The translations under genes were made by a program, and so were the position numbers. Shown here piece after piece: positions 27,234 through 36,819 of a stretch of DNA of 64,000 bases; position 1 is the first letter of the stretch, and the number at the start of each line of letters is the position of its first letter. The notes beneath the pieces are model-generated. The model had not been told where the DNA came from. It searched no databases and saw only the letters and a program-made list of their open reading frames with translations. Location: contig RZUM01000014.1 in assembly GCA_004193205.1 (NCBI GenBank), positions 1 to 64,000 on the forward strand. Reading direction: 5' to 3'. Source of the DNA: Gordonia sediminis (GTDB taxonomy: Bacteria; Actinomycetota; Actinomycetes; Mycobacteriales; Mycobacteriaceae).

Positions 27234-28284
27234 CCGTGCGCGCGCCTTCCGCGCGACCGTCATCAAGCTCGGCGCCTTCGTGGTGGTGATGGTGCTGGTC
27301 TTCGTCGGTCTGGTCGTCGTGTTCAGCAACTACCGCCCCGGCCGGTCGGACGGTTACAGCGCCCTGTTCACCAGTGCGTCGGCGATGAAGTCGGGAAGCA
27401 AGGTGAAGATCGCCGGAGTCGAGGTGGGGCAGGTCGGTGCGGTCTCGCTGACCCGCGACAACGAGGCAGAGGTGGAGTTCTCCGTCGACCGCGCCTACCG
27501 GCTGCCGACGACGGTGCGCGCGTTGATCCGCTACGAGAACCTGACCGGCGACCGGTACCTGGAGTTGCAGCAGGGCGACGGCGCCACCGACGAATACCTG
27601 CCCGCCGGCGCGCAGATCCCGATCGACCAGACCGAACCGGCGCTCGACCTCGACAAACTGCTCGGCGGGTTCAAGCCCTTGTTCCGCACCCTGAACCCCG
27701 ACGAGGTGAACGAACTGTCGGCATCGTTGGTGGCGGTGTTCCAGGGGCAGGGGCCGGCTTTGTCGAAGCTGCTCGCCGACACCGCGTCGTTCACCGGCGC
27801 GCTCGCCGACCGCGACCAGCTGATCGGTGAGGTCATCGACAATCTGAACACCACCCTGGGCACCCTCGACGGTGACCGCACCGGCCTGGCCACCAGCATC
27901 GATCAGTTGCAGCGGCTGGTCAGTGGCCTGTCCGCGCAACGCGGCACCATCGGCAACGCGCTCACCCAGACCGCGCAGGTCACCACCGGTCTGGCCGATC
28001 TGCTGCAGACGACCCGACCCGACCTGCAGCAGATGATCGCCAACACGGGGCAGACCTCGGATGCGCTGCTGGCCGCCGAACCCTATCTGCGGTCCCTGCT
28101 GCCGCGGCTGCCCACCGACTACAAGATGCTGGCCGACCTCGGCAGCTACGGGGCGTGGCTACAGATCTATTTCTGCCGCATCCGGCTGCTGGTGACCGGG
28201 CCGGCCGGCAAACAGTATTTCTTCACCTCCAACGACGTCATGGGGGACACGACCAAGGCCGGCGGGAGGTGTGCCCCGCAATGA
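27226..28284 (+). CDS. mce4B: Mce4B substrate-binding protein
   Basis: A 352-residue Mce protein: N-terminal membrane helix (IKLGAFVVVMVLVFVGLVVV), Mce domain with VKIAGVEVGQVGAVSL and RYENLTGDRYLELQQG, then coiled helices and a conserved C-terminal segment DLGSYGAWLQIYFCRIRLLV. It starts with GTG inside the end of mce4A and overlaps mce4C by 4 bp. Confidence 0.92.
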   Translation: MDNRARAFRATVIKLGAFVVVMVLVFVGLVVVFSNYRPGRSDGYSALFTSASAMKSGSKVKIAGVEVGQVGAVSLTRDNEAEVEFSVDRAYRLPTTVRALIRYENLTGDRYLELQQGDGATDEYLPAGAQIPIDQTEPALDLDKLLGGFKPLFRTLNPDEVNELSASLVAVFQGQGPALSKLLADTASFTGALADRDQLIGEVIDNLNTTLGTLDGDRTGLATSIDQLQRLVSGLSAQRGTIGNALTQTAQVTTGLADLLQTTRPDLQQMIANTGQTSDALLAAEPYLRSLLPRLPTDYKMLADLGSYGAWLQIYFCRIRLLVTGPAGKQYFFTSNDVMGDTTKAGGRCAPQ

Positions 28285-29516
28285 CCCGGTCCTTCCCGTT
28301 CAGCGGCCTGTTCTTCGGCCGGCGCAGCGAATCCGACGAGGCCGACGTCGCCCGCGAAACCAAGCGCGGTGGACGCAGCCGCGCCCAGCTCGGCGTCATC
28401 GGCGTCGTGGTGACGTCGATGGTCGTCGTCGTGGCACTGCAGATGGACAAGCTGCCCTACCTGTCGCCGATCAGCAGCTACACCGCCTACTTCGACGACG
28501 CGGGCGGCCTGGTCAGCGGTGACATCGTCACGGTCGCCGGGATCGACGTCGGCACCGTGACGGGTATCGCGCTCGCATCCACCGACCGCGGCACCAAGGC
28601 GGCGGTCACCTTCCGGATGCGCGACGACATCGTGATGGGCACCGACACCCGCGCGGCCATCAAGACCGAGACCGTGCTCGGCCGGCGCAACCTCACCGTC
28701 ATCCCGGAGGGCACCGGCCGGATCCGGCCCGGCCAGTCGATACCCAACGAGAACACCGTCGCGCCGTATTCGCTCACCGACGCCCTCGACGACGCGACCA
28801 GCACGCTGTCGAAGACCGACACCGCCGCGCTCAGCACCGCGCTCGACACGCTGTCGGTGACGTTCTCCGAAACCCCGGACGAGGTCGGCGGCGCCGTCGA
28901 CGGTGTCGCGCGGTTATCGAAGGCGGTCGCCGACCGCGACAACGCGTTGCGGGAACTCCTCGCCAAGGCCAACAACGTCACCAGGATCCTCGGCGATCGC
29001 AACGAGCAGATCAACCGACTGCTTCTCGACGCCAACTCGCTGATGGGGGAACTGCAGTTCCGGCGTGCCGCGATCGCGGAACTGATCACCGGGACCCGGG
29101 ACGTGTCGGCGCAGATCTCCGGGTTCATCGCCGACAACAACGCCCAGCTGACCCCGGTGCTGACCAAGCTCGACGGCGTGCTGAAGATCCTCACCGACAA
29201 CGAACAGAGCCTGAAGGAGACCCTCGACCGGCTCGGCCCGTACGCGAACGCGCTCGGCGAGGCGGTGTCCAACGGCCCGAACTTCGACTCGCTGGTGGGT
29301 GTCAGCACCTTCGGCGACTACACCGCCACCTTCTTGAAGGTGCTCGAGCGCAAGTATCCGGAGGCGTGGCGGGCCTTCCAGTTCAGCGGCTTCCCGCTGC
29401 TGCCGAATGCGTGGAGCGAGGGACCGCCGGCCGGCTCCCGGCCGGCGCAGCCGACGCCGGGTCCGCCGACGAATCCGACGCCGCCGCCGACCACGACACC
29501 GCGGGCGGGGGGCTGA
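28281..29516 (+). CDS. mce4C: Mce4C substrate-binding protein
   Basis: A 411-residue Mce protein with an N-terminal membrane helix after a charged cytoplasmic tail (ARETKRGGRSRAQLGVIG). Its Mce domain has VTVAGIDVGTVTGIAL and KTETVLGRRNLTVIPEGTGR, followed by long coiled helices. The C-terminal 30 residues are proline-rich. It overlaps mce4B by ATGA. The frame is open from 28155, but that part overlaps mce4B. Confidence 0.9.
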   Translation: MTRSFPFSGLFFGRRSESDEADVARETKRGGRSRAQLGVIGVVVTSMVVVVALQMDKLPYLSPISSYTAYFDDAGGLVSGDIVTVAGIDVGTVTGIALASTDRGTKAAVTFRMRDDIVMGTDTRAAIKTETVLGRRNLTVIPEGTGRIRPGQSIPNENTVAPYSLTDALDDATSTLSKTDTAALSTALDTLSVTFSETPDEVGGAVDGVARLSKAVADRDNALRELLAKANNVTRILGDRNEQINRLLLDANSLMGELQFRRAAIAELITGTRDVSAQISGFIADNNAQLTPVLTKLDGVLKILTDNEQSLKETLDRLGPYANALGEAVSNGPNFDSLVGVSTFGDYTATFLKVLERKYPEAWRAFQFSGFPLLPNAWSEGPPAGSRPAQPTPGPPTNPTPPPTTTPRAGG

Positions 29517-29517
29517 G

Positions 29518-30777
29518 ATGAGACCGAGCAGACGATTCTGGCAGGTCACGGCTGGTGTCGTGCTGGTTGCGCTGGCCGTCGCCGCGATCTGGTTCGGCGT
29601 GCAGCGGGCCACCACGAAATCGATCACCGCCTACTTTCCGTCGACGACGGGTCTCTACCACGGCGACCCGGTGCGGGTGCTCGGCGTCGACGTCGGTCGC
29701 ATCGCGTCGATCACGCCGCGGGAGTCCGACGTCAAGGTCGTGCTCGACGTCGACCGCTCCACCCCGATCCCCGCCGACGCGCGCGCCGTCATCGTCGCCC
29801 AGAGTCTCGTCTCCGGACGTTTCATCCAGCTCACCCCCGTCTACGCCGGTGGGCCGCAGCTCGGCGACGGCGGCACCATCCCGATGGAACGCACCGCCGT
29901 GCCGATGGAGTGGGACGACGTCAAAAAACAGCTCGCCGACCTCACCAAGGCGGTCGGCCCTCAGGGCGCCAAACCCGGCTCGGCGGCGCGCGCCATCGAC
30001 GTCGCCGACGAGAACCTCGCCGGCAACGGCGCGGCCATCAACGAGTCGATCACCGAACTCTCCGACGTGATGGGCACCCTGGCGTCGGGGCGCGGCGACC
30101 TGTTCGCGACGATCCGCAACCTGCAGAAGCTCACCGACGCCCTGTCGACCAGTCACGAACAGCTCGTGCAGTTCAACGGGCGCCTCGCGTCGGTCGGCGA
30201 CGTCCTCGCCGACAACACCGACGCCCTCGACGGCGCGCTGCACAACCTGGACTCGGCGATGAGCGACATCCAGGCGTTCATCAACCAGAACCAGAACGCG
30301 CTCACGACGTCGGTGCGCAGCCTCGCCGACACCACGGCGATCCTCGCCGAGAAGGACGCGCAGGTGCGGGGTCTGCTGCACTCGGCACCCAACCAGCTCG
30401 CGAACTTCTACAACATCTACAACCCGCTCACCGGGTCGCTGTCGGGGGTGTTCGGCCTCGGCATGGGCAACAATCTGATCACCCTGCTCTGCGGGACGAT
30501 GGACGCCAACAACCGGCCGGGGCAGAGCCAGGCCGACGTGGAGCACTGCGTCGACGTACTGGCACCCATGCTGTCGACCATCGCCGTCGCCTACCCGCCG
30601 TTCATGTCCAACCCGGTCAACGGCATCAACGCCACACCCGACCAGATCACCTACCAGGACGCGAGCGTGGAAGCGCGGGCGAAGGCCGGAATCCGTGCGC
30701 AGGACGCGCAGACCCGCCGCGACGACGGCGGCGGTGCGCTCGGCGACCTCCTGGTGCCGTGGGGAGGTGAGGGCTGA
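29518..30777 (+). CDS. mce4D: Mce4D substrate-binding protein
   Basis: A 419-residue Mce protein with a short N-terminal signal anchor (WQVTAGVVLVALAVAAIWFG). The Mce domain holds VRVLGVDVGRIASITP and AQSLVSGRFIQLTPVYAGGP, then coiled helices and a conserved PLTGSLSGVFGLGMGNNLIT segment. Its TGA overlaps the mce4E ATG by one base (TGATG). Confidence 0.92.
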   Translation: MRPSRRFWQVTAGVVLVALAVAAIWFGVQRATTKSITAYFPSTTGLYHGDPVRVLGVDVGRIASITPRESDVKVVLDVDRSTPIPADARAVIVAQSLVSGRFIQLTPVYAGGPQLGDGGTIPMERTAVPMEWDDVKKQLADLTKAVGPQGAKPGSAARAIDVADENLAGNGAAINESITELSDVMGTLASGRGDLFATIRNLQKLTDALSTSHEQLVQFNGRLASVGDVLADNTDALDGALHNLDSAMSDIQAFINQNQNALTTSVRSLADTTAILAEKDAQVRGLLHSAPNQLANFYNIYNPLTGSLSGVFGLGMGNNLITLLCGTMDANNRPGQSQADVEHCVDVLAPMLSTIAVAYPPFMSNPVNGINATPDQITYQDASVEARAKAGIRAQDAQTRRDDGGGALGDLLVPWGGEG

Positions 30778-32015
30778 TGCGTCACCTCCGCATCCTCCTG
30801 ACGATGCTCGTCGTCGTGGCCGCCGCCGCGGCCTGCAGCCTGCCGGGCATCAACAGCCTGCCGGTGCCGGGCGCGGAGGGCACCGACAGCGGGTCCTATC
30901 AGATCAGCGCGGTGATCCCGTCCGCGGCCGGGCTCGTCCCGAACGCGCCGGTGATGATGAACGACGTGACCGTCGGCAGCGTCGGGCGGATCAGTGTGCA
31001 GGACTGGAATGCCGAGGTGCCGATCCGGCTCAACGCCGGCACCAAGGTCCGCAAGGGTTCCTACGTGATGGTGGGGATGACCAGCGTGCTCGGGTCGTCG
31101 CACCTGGCGATCATCGAACCGGCGACCTCCGACGGCTACCTGGCGCCCGGCGATCAGATCCCGCTGCCGGACTGCCCCGAGTCGCCGAACCTGCCGGCAC
31201 CGACGATGGGTCCCGCGATCGCCGACGTCACGTCGGCCCAACAGGTTCCCGCGTGTGCCTACCCGACCACCGAACAGGTCCTCAGCGCGTTGTCGGTGGT
31301 CCTCAACGGCGGCGGGCTGTCGCAGTTCGGGGACATCGTGCACGAGATGAGCGCGATCTTCGACGGGCACCAGCAATCCCTGCGGGATCTGATCGAGAAG
31401 CTCAACGTTCTCGTCGCCGACCTCGACGGCCAGACGGCGAACATCATCGCCGCGATGGACGGCCTCGACCGGCTGACCACGACGATCAACGAGCAGACCC
31501 CCACCGTCGAGAAGGCGCTGGCCGATGCACCGAAGATCCTCGGGTTGCTCAACGATCAGCGCCAACAGTTCGTCACCGCGCTGGCATCGCTGGCCCGGCT
31601 GTCGGAGACCACCAACGACGTCCTCGACGCCAACAGCCGCGACATCGAGACGATCGTGGCGAACCTGAATCCGGTGCTCGCCCAACTTGCGGAGGCCGGA
31701 CCCGCGCTGCCGGCCTCACTGAAGATCCTGCTGACCTTCCCGTTCCTCGAGGAGGCGATCCCCACCATCGTCAAGGGTGACTACGTCAACTCCGACCTGG
31801 TGTTGGACCTGACCTTCGAGAAACTCAACGACAGCATCTTCCGCTCGGTCGGCGTGGTCGGCCCGGAGGGAGTGACCGGCACCCCGGCGGGTGCGGCCAA
31901 GCAGGGCATGAACCCGTTCACCGCGCCACTGCAGCCCGGCGGCGAGAAGCGTCCCGACAGCGCCGACCCGGTCCCGGCCACCGAAGTGCTGCCCGGCGAA
32001 AACGGTGGCCGATGA
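30777..32015 (+). CDS. mce4E: Mce4E lipoprotein (LprN-type)
   Basis: A 412-residue Mce lipoprotein. The signal peptide ends in a lipobox AAAAC (cysteine at residue 21), so it is lipid-anchored rather than membrane-spanning, as usual for the E subunit. The Mce domain carries VMMNDVTVGSVGRISV and GMTSVLGSSHLAIIEPATSD; coiled helices and a Pro-rich tail follow. It overlaps mce4F by 4 bp. Confidence 0.92.
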   Translation: MRHLRILLTMLVVVAAAAACSLPGINSLPVPGAEGTDSGSYQISAVIPSAAGLVPNAPVMMNDVTVGSVGRISVQDWNAEVPIRLNAGTKVRKGSYVMVGMTSVLGSSHLAIIEPATSDGYLAPGDQIPLPDCPESPNLPAPTMGPAIADVTSAQQVPACAYPTTEQVLSALSVVLNGGGLSQFGDIVHEMSAIFDGHQQSLRDLIEKLNVLVADLDGQTANIIAAMDGLDRLTTTINEQTPTVEKALADAPKILGLLNDQRQQFVTALASLARLSETTNDVLDANSRDIETIVANLNPVLAQLAEAGPALPASLKILLTFPFLEEAIPTIVKGDYVNSDLVLDLTFEKLNDSIFRSVGVVGPEGVTGTPAGAAKQGMNPFTAPLQPGGEKRPDSADPVPATEVLPGENGGR

Positions 32016-33436
32016 AGATCACCCGTTTCGTCCGCATCCAGCTGATCATCTTCTCGATCGTCACCGTCATCGCGATGGCCGCGATGGGCGTCTTCTACAT
32101 CAAGATCCCGGCGATGTTCGGGATCGGCCGCTACCAGGTGCACCTCGACCTGCCGAGCACCGGCGGGCTCTACCAGAACGCGAACGTCAGCTACCGCGGC
32201 GTCAACGTCGGCAAGGTGACGTCGGTCTACCTCACCTCCGACGGCGTGCGCGCCGAACTGTCGATCGAGGACTCCGCGAAGATCCCCGCGTCGTCGGCCG
32301 CGGCCGTGCGCAGCGTGTCCGCGGTCGGTGAACAGTACGTCGAGTTCACGCCGCGGCCCGACGGCCCGAGCGGCTACCTGCACGACGGTTCGACGGTGAC
32401 CAGCGACGACGTGCCGGTGGAGATCGCCTCGATGCTCGACCAGGCCGACCAGCTGCTCGCCAAGGTCGGCGACACCAAGCTGCGCGCGGTGATCGACGAG
32501 GCGTTCATCGCCTTCAACGGCACCGGGGAGGATCTGCGTCGCCTGATCGACTCGATGATCCTGCTCGTCGACGACGCCGACAGGAACTCCGCGGTGACCA
32601 TCGACCTCGTCCGCCAGGCCGGTCCGCTGCTGGCGACGCAGTCCGCCACCGCCGACGAGATCCGTGCCTGGACCGCCGACGTGACGAAGGTGACCGACCA
32701 ACTGCGCGCCGACAATCCGGAGATCACCGACATCCTGCAGAAGGGGCCGTCGACCGCCACCCAGTCCGAGCAGCTGTTCGCGTCGATGAACGACACGCTG
32801 CCGATGCTCATCTCCAACCTGGGTGTGTCGTCGAAGACGCTCGCGGTCTACCTGCCGAATCTGCAGCAGATACTCGTCATCTATCCGCGGCTGATCGACG
32901 CGTTGTTGACGGCCCTGAACGCGGGGGATCCGCGCTACGGGCCCAGCGTCGAGTTCTCGCTGGGCTTCCAGGATCCGCCGCCGTGCACCGTCGGGTTCCT
33001 GCCGCGGTCGGACTGGCGGTTCCCGTCGGCCCAGACGCCGCGCGATCTGCCCCCGGGGTTGCTGTGCCGGGTCCCGCAGAACGCGCAGGTCGCGGTGCGC
33101 GGTGCCCGCAACTATCCGTGCGTGGAGTACCCGGGTCGTCGGGCTCCGACCCCGGAGGAGTGCCGCACCGGTTACCAACCGCTGCCCGAGACCAACGATG
33201 CGTTCCCCAACGGACTTCCGGGTGTGAAGCTGCCCAACGAGCCCGCCGGGTACGTGACCCCGGGCACCCCGTCCGACCACGAGCCCGGACCCGCCGTCTA
33301 CGCGACCACGTACGATCCGAGGTCAGGAGACTTCATCGGACCGGATGGCAAGACATACAACGCCGGTACCGGGCAGGATTCGCAAGGACACGACAGCACA
33401 TGGCAGAGCCTGATAACCCGGACCGTGGACGGATGA
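32012..33436 (+). CDS. mce4F: Mce4F substrate-binding protein
   Basis: A 474-residue Mce protein with an N-terminal helix (RIQLIIFSIVTVIAMAAMGV) and an Mce domain (VSYRGVNVGKVTSVYL, SVSAVGEQYVEFTPRPDGPS). A long helical region and a C-terminal cysteine-containing extension follow (PPPCTVGFLPRSDWR, YPCVEYPGRRAPTPEECRTG), probably with disulfides outside the cell. It is the last Mce subunit and overlaps mam4A by 4 bp. Confidence 0.92.
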   Translation: MKITRFVRIQLIIFSIVTVIAMAAMGVFYIKIPAMFGIGRYQVHLDLPSTGGLYQNANVSYRGVNVGKVTSVYLTSDGVRAELSIEDSAKIPASSAAAVRSVSAVGEQYVEFTPRPDGPSGYLHDGSTVTSDDVPVEIASMLDQADQLLAKVGDTKLRAVIDEAFIAFNGTGEDLRRLIDSMILLVDDADRNSAVTIDLVRQAGPLLATQSATADEIRAWTADVTKVTDQLRADNPEITDILQKGPSTATQSEQLFASMNDTLPMLISNLGVSSKTLAVYLPNLQQILVIYPRLIDALLTALNAGDPRYGPSVEFSLGFQDPPPCTVGFLPRSDWRFPSAQTPRDLPPGLLCRVPQNAQVAVRGARNYPCVEYPGRRAPTPEECRTGYQPLPETNDAFPNGLPGVKLPNEPAGYVTPGTPSDHEPGPAVYATTYDPRSGDFIGPDGKTYNAGTGQDSQGHDSTWQSLITRTVDG

Positions 33437-34239
33437 GCGACGACGATTCCCCTCGCCGGGACGCGCCGGTGCGCTCGGCTCCGTTGCGTCGGTCGTCGCG
33501 GCGGACGGCGAAGACCGTCGATGACCCGGCGGTGGCTGACGAGACGGTTGCTGACGAGACGGTGGCGGACGGGGCGCGCGGTCAGGCGACCGACGAGGTG
33601 GCGCCTGGTGACGTGGCTCCCGACGAGGTGGCGCCGGCGCCCGAGGAGGTCGAACGCGCCCTGGGCTATCGGGAGCGGCGCCGGCGCCGCGAGGCTGCGA
33701 GCCCCGATGATTCACCAGGCGGCCGTGTCCGATACCACGGGCGGCGTGGCGGATCGACGAAGATGATTGTGACCGTCAGTGCTTTGTCGGTGGTCATCGT
33801 CGGGTGTCTGGTCGCGACGGTGCTGTTCGCTCTCGGAATCGGGCGCATCGAAGACAAACAGGACCTGCGTGCGGAGTACGCCACGTTCGCGCGTCAGATG
33901 GTGGTGGACCTGACCAGTCTCAGCCCCGACAACGTCGACGAGGCGATGAAGACGATGGAGGACAAGACAAGTGGTCGCGCCCACCAGCAGATGCAGGCCT
34001 CCATGCAGCAGGCCATCAGCCTGGTGCGGGACCAGAACATCGAGACGAAGTCCACCATCATCTCCGACGCTGTGACGGAGGCGACGCCGGACGAGGGCAC
34101 CGTCATCCTGGTCTACGGATGGCAGATGCAACCGGAGAAGCCCGGTGAGCAGACGATCGTGCAGACCTTCCGGTGGCGCGTCCAGATCACCCGAATCAAC
34201 GGGGATCTCAAGATGACGAACTTCGAGTGGGTGACGTGA
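33433..34239 (+). CDS. mam4A: Mce-associated membrane protein Mam4A (Rv3493c-like)
   Basis: A 268-residue protein with a highly charged, disordered N-terminal 110 residues containing short TVADETVADETVADG repeats. One membrane helix (IVTVSALSVVIVGCLVATVL) and an external domain of about 130 residues with the NTF2-like pattern of Mce-associated proteins follow. Such proteins stabilise the Mce complex (family knowledge). ATG 33433 overlaps the mce4F stop; an in-frame ATG at 33400 is an alternative with AAGGA upstream. It overlaps the next gene by GTGA. Confidence 0.87.
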   Translation: MSDDDSPRRDAPVRSAPLRRSSRRTAKTVDDPAVADETVADETVADGARGQATDEVAPGDVAPDEVAPAPEEVERALGYRERRRRREAASPDDSPGGRVRYHGRRGGSTKMIVTVSALSVVIVGCLVATVLFALGIGRIEDKQDLRAEYATFARQMVVDLTSLSPDNVDEAMKTMEDKTSGRAHQQMQASMQQAISLVRDQNIETKSTIISDAVTEATPDEGTVILVYGWQMQPEKPGEQTIVQTFRWRVQITRINGDLKMTNFEWVT

Positions 34240-34865
34240 CGGCGCTGAGCAGACGACGGCTGGTGGTCGTGGTCCTCGTCGTCCTCGCGGTCGCGTCGGC
34301 ATGCGCGGCCGGGCTTCACGGCTACCGTTACGTCGAGGCGCGCGGCACCGAGGACGCCCGCGACTCGTCACTGGCGGCCGCCCGGGTGTACGCCACCACC
34401 ATGTTCGGCTACAACCCGTCCAACGTGGAAGAGCATGTGGCGCAGTCGAAACAGGTGTTGACCGGTGACGCCAAGCCGACCTACGAGGACCTGGTCACCA
34501 AGAACAACCTGGTCGCCGAGGTCCGTAAACAGCAGGTCGTGTCGGATGTGACGATCCAGGACGCCGGGGTGGTCACCAACACCGAGGACACCTCGACGGT
34601 GCTGATCTTCATGAATCAGTCGGTCACGCGCGGCGGCAAGGATCTGGTGCGTGTCGACCCCAGTCGGCTCACCTTCGCGATGGTGCAACGTGACGGCCGG
34701 TGGCTGATCGAGGGCATCGACGTGATCACCGACGACTCGTTCAGAAGCCGGATCTCCCAGGCCGATACCCCGCCGGCCGGCGCGGTGCCCCTGCCCGCGC
34801 AGCCATCTGCGTCGTCGGACCCGAGTGCACCTGCGTCATCGACGCCCGCCGATTCCGGTCCCTGA
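34236..34865 (+). CDS. mam4B: Mce-associated membrane protein Mam4B (Rv3492c-like)
   Basis: A 209-residue protein with an N-terminal helix (RRLVVVVLVVLAVASACAAG), an external NTF2-like domain (LAAARVYATTMFGYNPSNVE, DGRWLIEGIDVITDDSF) and a Ser/Pro/Ala-rich tail. It resembles Mam4A in layout. The GTG at 34236 overlaps the mam4A stop. It ends the mce4 operon; a strong hairpin follows about 120 bp later. Confidence 0.87.
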   Translation: MTALSRRRLVVVVLVVLAVASACAAGLHGYRYVEARGTEDARDSSLAAARVYATTMFGYNPSNVEEHVAQSKQVLTGDAKPTYEDLVTKNNLVAEVRKQQVVSDVTIQDAGVVTNTEDTSTVLIFMNQSVTRGGKDLVRVDPSRLTFAMVQRDGRWLIEGIDVITDDSFRSRISQADTPPAGAVPLPAQPSASSDPSAPASSTPADSGP

Positions 34866-34985
34866 TCCGAGGAACCGCCAGAACAGCACTCCGAGAAATC
34901 CGATTCTCTGAGCAGGAACGGATTCAAGGGAGTCGCCAGGGACCTTCGGGCGGTTTTCGCCCTCAGCGACGGCCGACGAGTCGGT

Positions 34986-35030
34986 CCCTGGTGCGCCCTG
35001 CCGGATCTTGCTCCGGCGGGCGCACCAGGG
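34986..35030. terminator. Strong hairpin after the mce4 operon
   Basis: CCCTGGTGCGCC at 34986-34997 pairs perfectly with GGCGCACCAGGG at 35019-35030, with an inner CCGG/CCGG pairing. No T-run follows, as is common in actinobacteria. It probably ends transcription of the mce4 operon and perhaps of the convergent HNH gene. The rest of 34866-35178 shows no gene. Confidence 0.6.
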
Positions 35031-35178
35031 GCGCCTCGTTCACACTATGGAGTTCTCAATGTACGTGCGTCCCAGGGTTTCCCGGGGTGGTCTGGGCTGG
35101 TCTGGCCGGGTCGGGTCGTGCTGCTGGCCGGTTCTTCCTGGTCGTGCTCGGGTCAGGCCCGGGGATCAGGCCCGCGGG

Positions 35179-36423
35179 TCAGGCGGCGACACCGTCCAGG
35201 CGCATGGTCCGCCTGTTATAGGCCGGTATCGGCGTGCGGTTCGGGTCCTGTTCGACCGGTGGCAGCAGCCAGGGATGGCGGTCGGCGCCCATGATGATGT
35301 CCCAGCCGCTAGCGTGGATTTGGGCGTGACAGGAGGTGCAGAGTAGGCAGCCGTTGTCCAGGTCGGTGGGACCCCCGTCAGCCCAATGCCGCACATGATG
35401 GCACTGTGTATATCCTGCTGCCGCACCGCATTTGACACAACACTGGTCGCGGACGATCAACGCTCTGCGTTGGTGGTGGGTGAACAGGCGTTGCGGGTGT
35501 CCCATGTCCAACGGCACCTTCTCGCCGTCGACGATGACCGCGCTCACTGTGCCATCACAGGACAGCGTTTTCGCCAGGGTCTGCGAGATCGGCCCCAGCC
35601 ACTGCAACGCGGCCGCGTCGGGGGTGTCGACGGGCACGGTCAGGTTCAGGTGGGTTTTCGGGACGGCCGCCAGGTCCGCGACACCCGACGCGTGGGCGTG
35701 GGCGGCGGCATCCAGGATCATCTCGAGTGCGTCGGCACGGCGCTGCCCGGCGCTGCGGGCGTCCTCGGACCCGTCGGGTTCAGGACGTTTACCGGCCAGG
35801 GATTCGATGGCCGACACCAGTTTCTCCCCGATCACGATGTCCAGGTTCGCCGAGACCTCCAACCGGCCGTCATCGGTCGGCGTGGTGGTCCATTCGTTGA
35901 TGGTGCGGTCCTCGCCGGCCGGCACGCCGCCGTGGTCGTCGGCGATCTGGTTGCCGAGTGTGCGGGCGGTGTCGAGCACCTCACGTGGGGTGGCCCCGGC
36001 GAACGCCTGGGCGATCAAGGCCAGTTGGTGTTCGATGCGTGACACCTCGCTCAGCGGTTCCGGCGACCGCTTCTCGATGTGCCCCATCCCTCGGACCAAC
36101 GCGTCGACATGTTCACCGGAGAAGACCCCATCCCCGCTGTAGGCGGCGACCCGTTCCAGGGTGGACAGGGTGGCCGCGATGCGCAGCCACCGATCCGCCA
36201 CCGTGGGTGCGGCACCCATCTCGATCAACAGGGCACGCGTCTTGCCACCGGTCTGCCGTGCCACCCCCAACCGATCCAAGGCGCCGGCGTGCACGGCCAA
36301 CTGATGGTCCACCACGTTACGCAGACTCATCAACATTTTGGTGGTGTCGAACACCTCACGGCCGGTGGCGTCTGCGGTGATGGTGAGGTCACGGACGGTG
36401 GGGAGCAGGGTGTCGAGTGGCAT
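35179..36423 (-). CDS. DUF222/HNH endonuclease domain protein (13E12-type)
   Basis: A 414-residue protein. The N-terminal 280 residues match DUF222 (RNVVDHQLAVHAGALDRLGV, GMGHIEKRSPEPLSEVSRIE). The C-terminal HNH domain has paired cysteines CCVKCG, the QCHHVRHWADGGPTDLDNGC core and CTSCHAQIH, giving a zinc-supported HNH fold. These proteins are common multi-copy elements in Mycobacteriales, related to the M. tuberculosis 13E12 repeat family, and may be mobile. No inverted repeats were identified at its ends. Confidence 0.9.
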   Translation of the reverse strand: MPLDTLLPTVRDLTITADATGREVFDTTKMLMSLRNVVDHQLAVHAGALDRLGVARQTGGKTRALLIEMGAAPTVADRWLRIAATLSTLERVAAYSGDGVFSGEHVDALVRGMGHIEKRSPEPLSEVSRIEHQLALIAQAFAGATPREVLDTARTLGNQIADDHGGVPAGEDRTINEWTTTPTDDGRLEVSANLDIVIGEKLVSAIESLAGKRPEPDGSEDARSAGQRRADALEMILDAAAHAHASGVADLAAVPKTHLNLTVPVDTPDAAALQWLGPISQTLAKTLSCDGTVSAVIVDGEKVPLDMGHPQRLFTHHQRRALIVRDQCCVKCGAAAGYTQCHHVRHWADGGPTDLDNGCLLCTSCHAQIHASGWDIIMGADRHPWLLPPVEQDPNRTPIPAYNRRTMRLDGVAA

Positions 36424-36819
36424 GCACCCACCATAGTCGAACTAATGTTCGAACACAAGGCTGAATCCGAGTTATTTCGTTGTGTTGCAACAGATTTAGC
36501 TGATCGCAAACAACTCAACCGGTAATTGTATATCTCGGGTATGACAGGTTCGATGGTGGTCAATTAGGTTGTGCTGCATGCCTTCCGGCTGGTGCGATAC
36601 ACGAATGTCACCGTGGACCGATTCGTCTCAGATTCTTCGGCCGCCCCGCGCTGCGTGCACTGCCCGGTCGCCACCGCCACGAACGTCTCGTACTGACCGT
36701 TGCGCGCTGCGTCGTCCGCCCCGGGTATGCCGGACGGCGTACTACAGCCACGGCAGGGCTTGTCGTCGCGCGTTCAAACGGTTTGAATGTATGCGTAAGT
36801 AACTCGGAGGGGGACGGGT
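36424..36819. other. Lower-GC gap without a supported gene
   Basis: This 396-bp gap is visibly richer in A/T than its neighbours, mainly at 36440-36545. It contains a short + frame at 36569-36802 without protein-like composition. No tRNA, repeat or box was recognised. A CGGAGGGGGACGGG stretch just before 36820 is a good ribosome binding site for the next gene. Confidence 0.5.

Noticed and set aside
36569-36802. Small 77-residue plus-strand gene
   Set aside because: Composition is Arg/Cys/Ser-rich without a ribosome binding site or similarity; likely chance.
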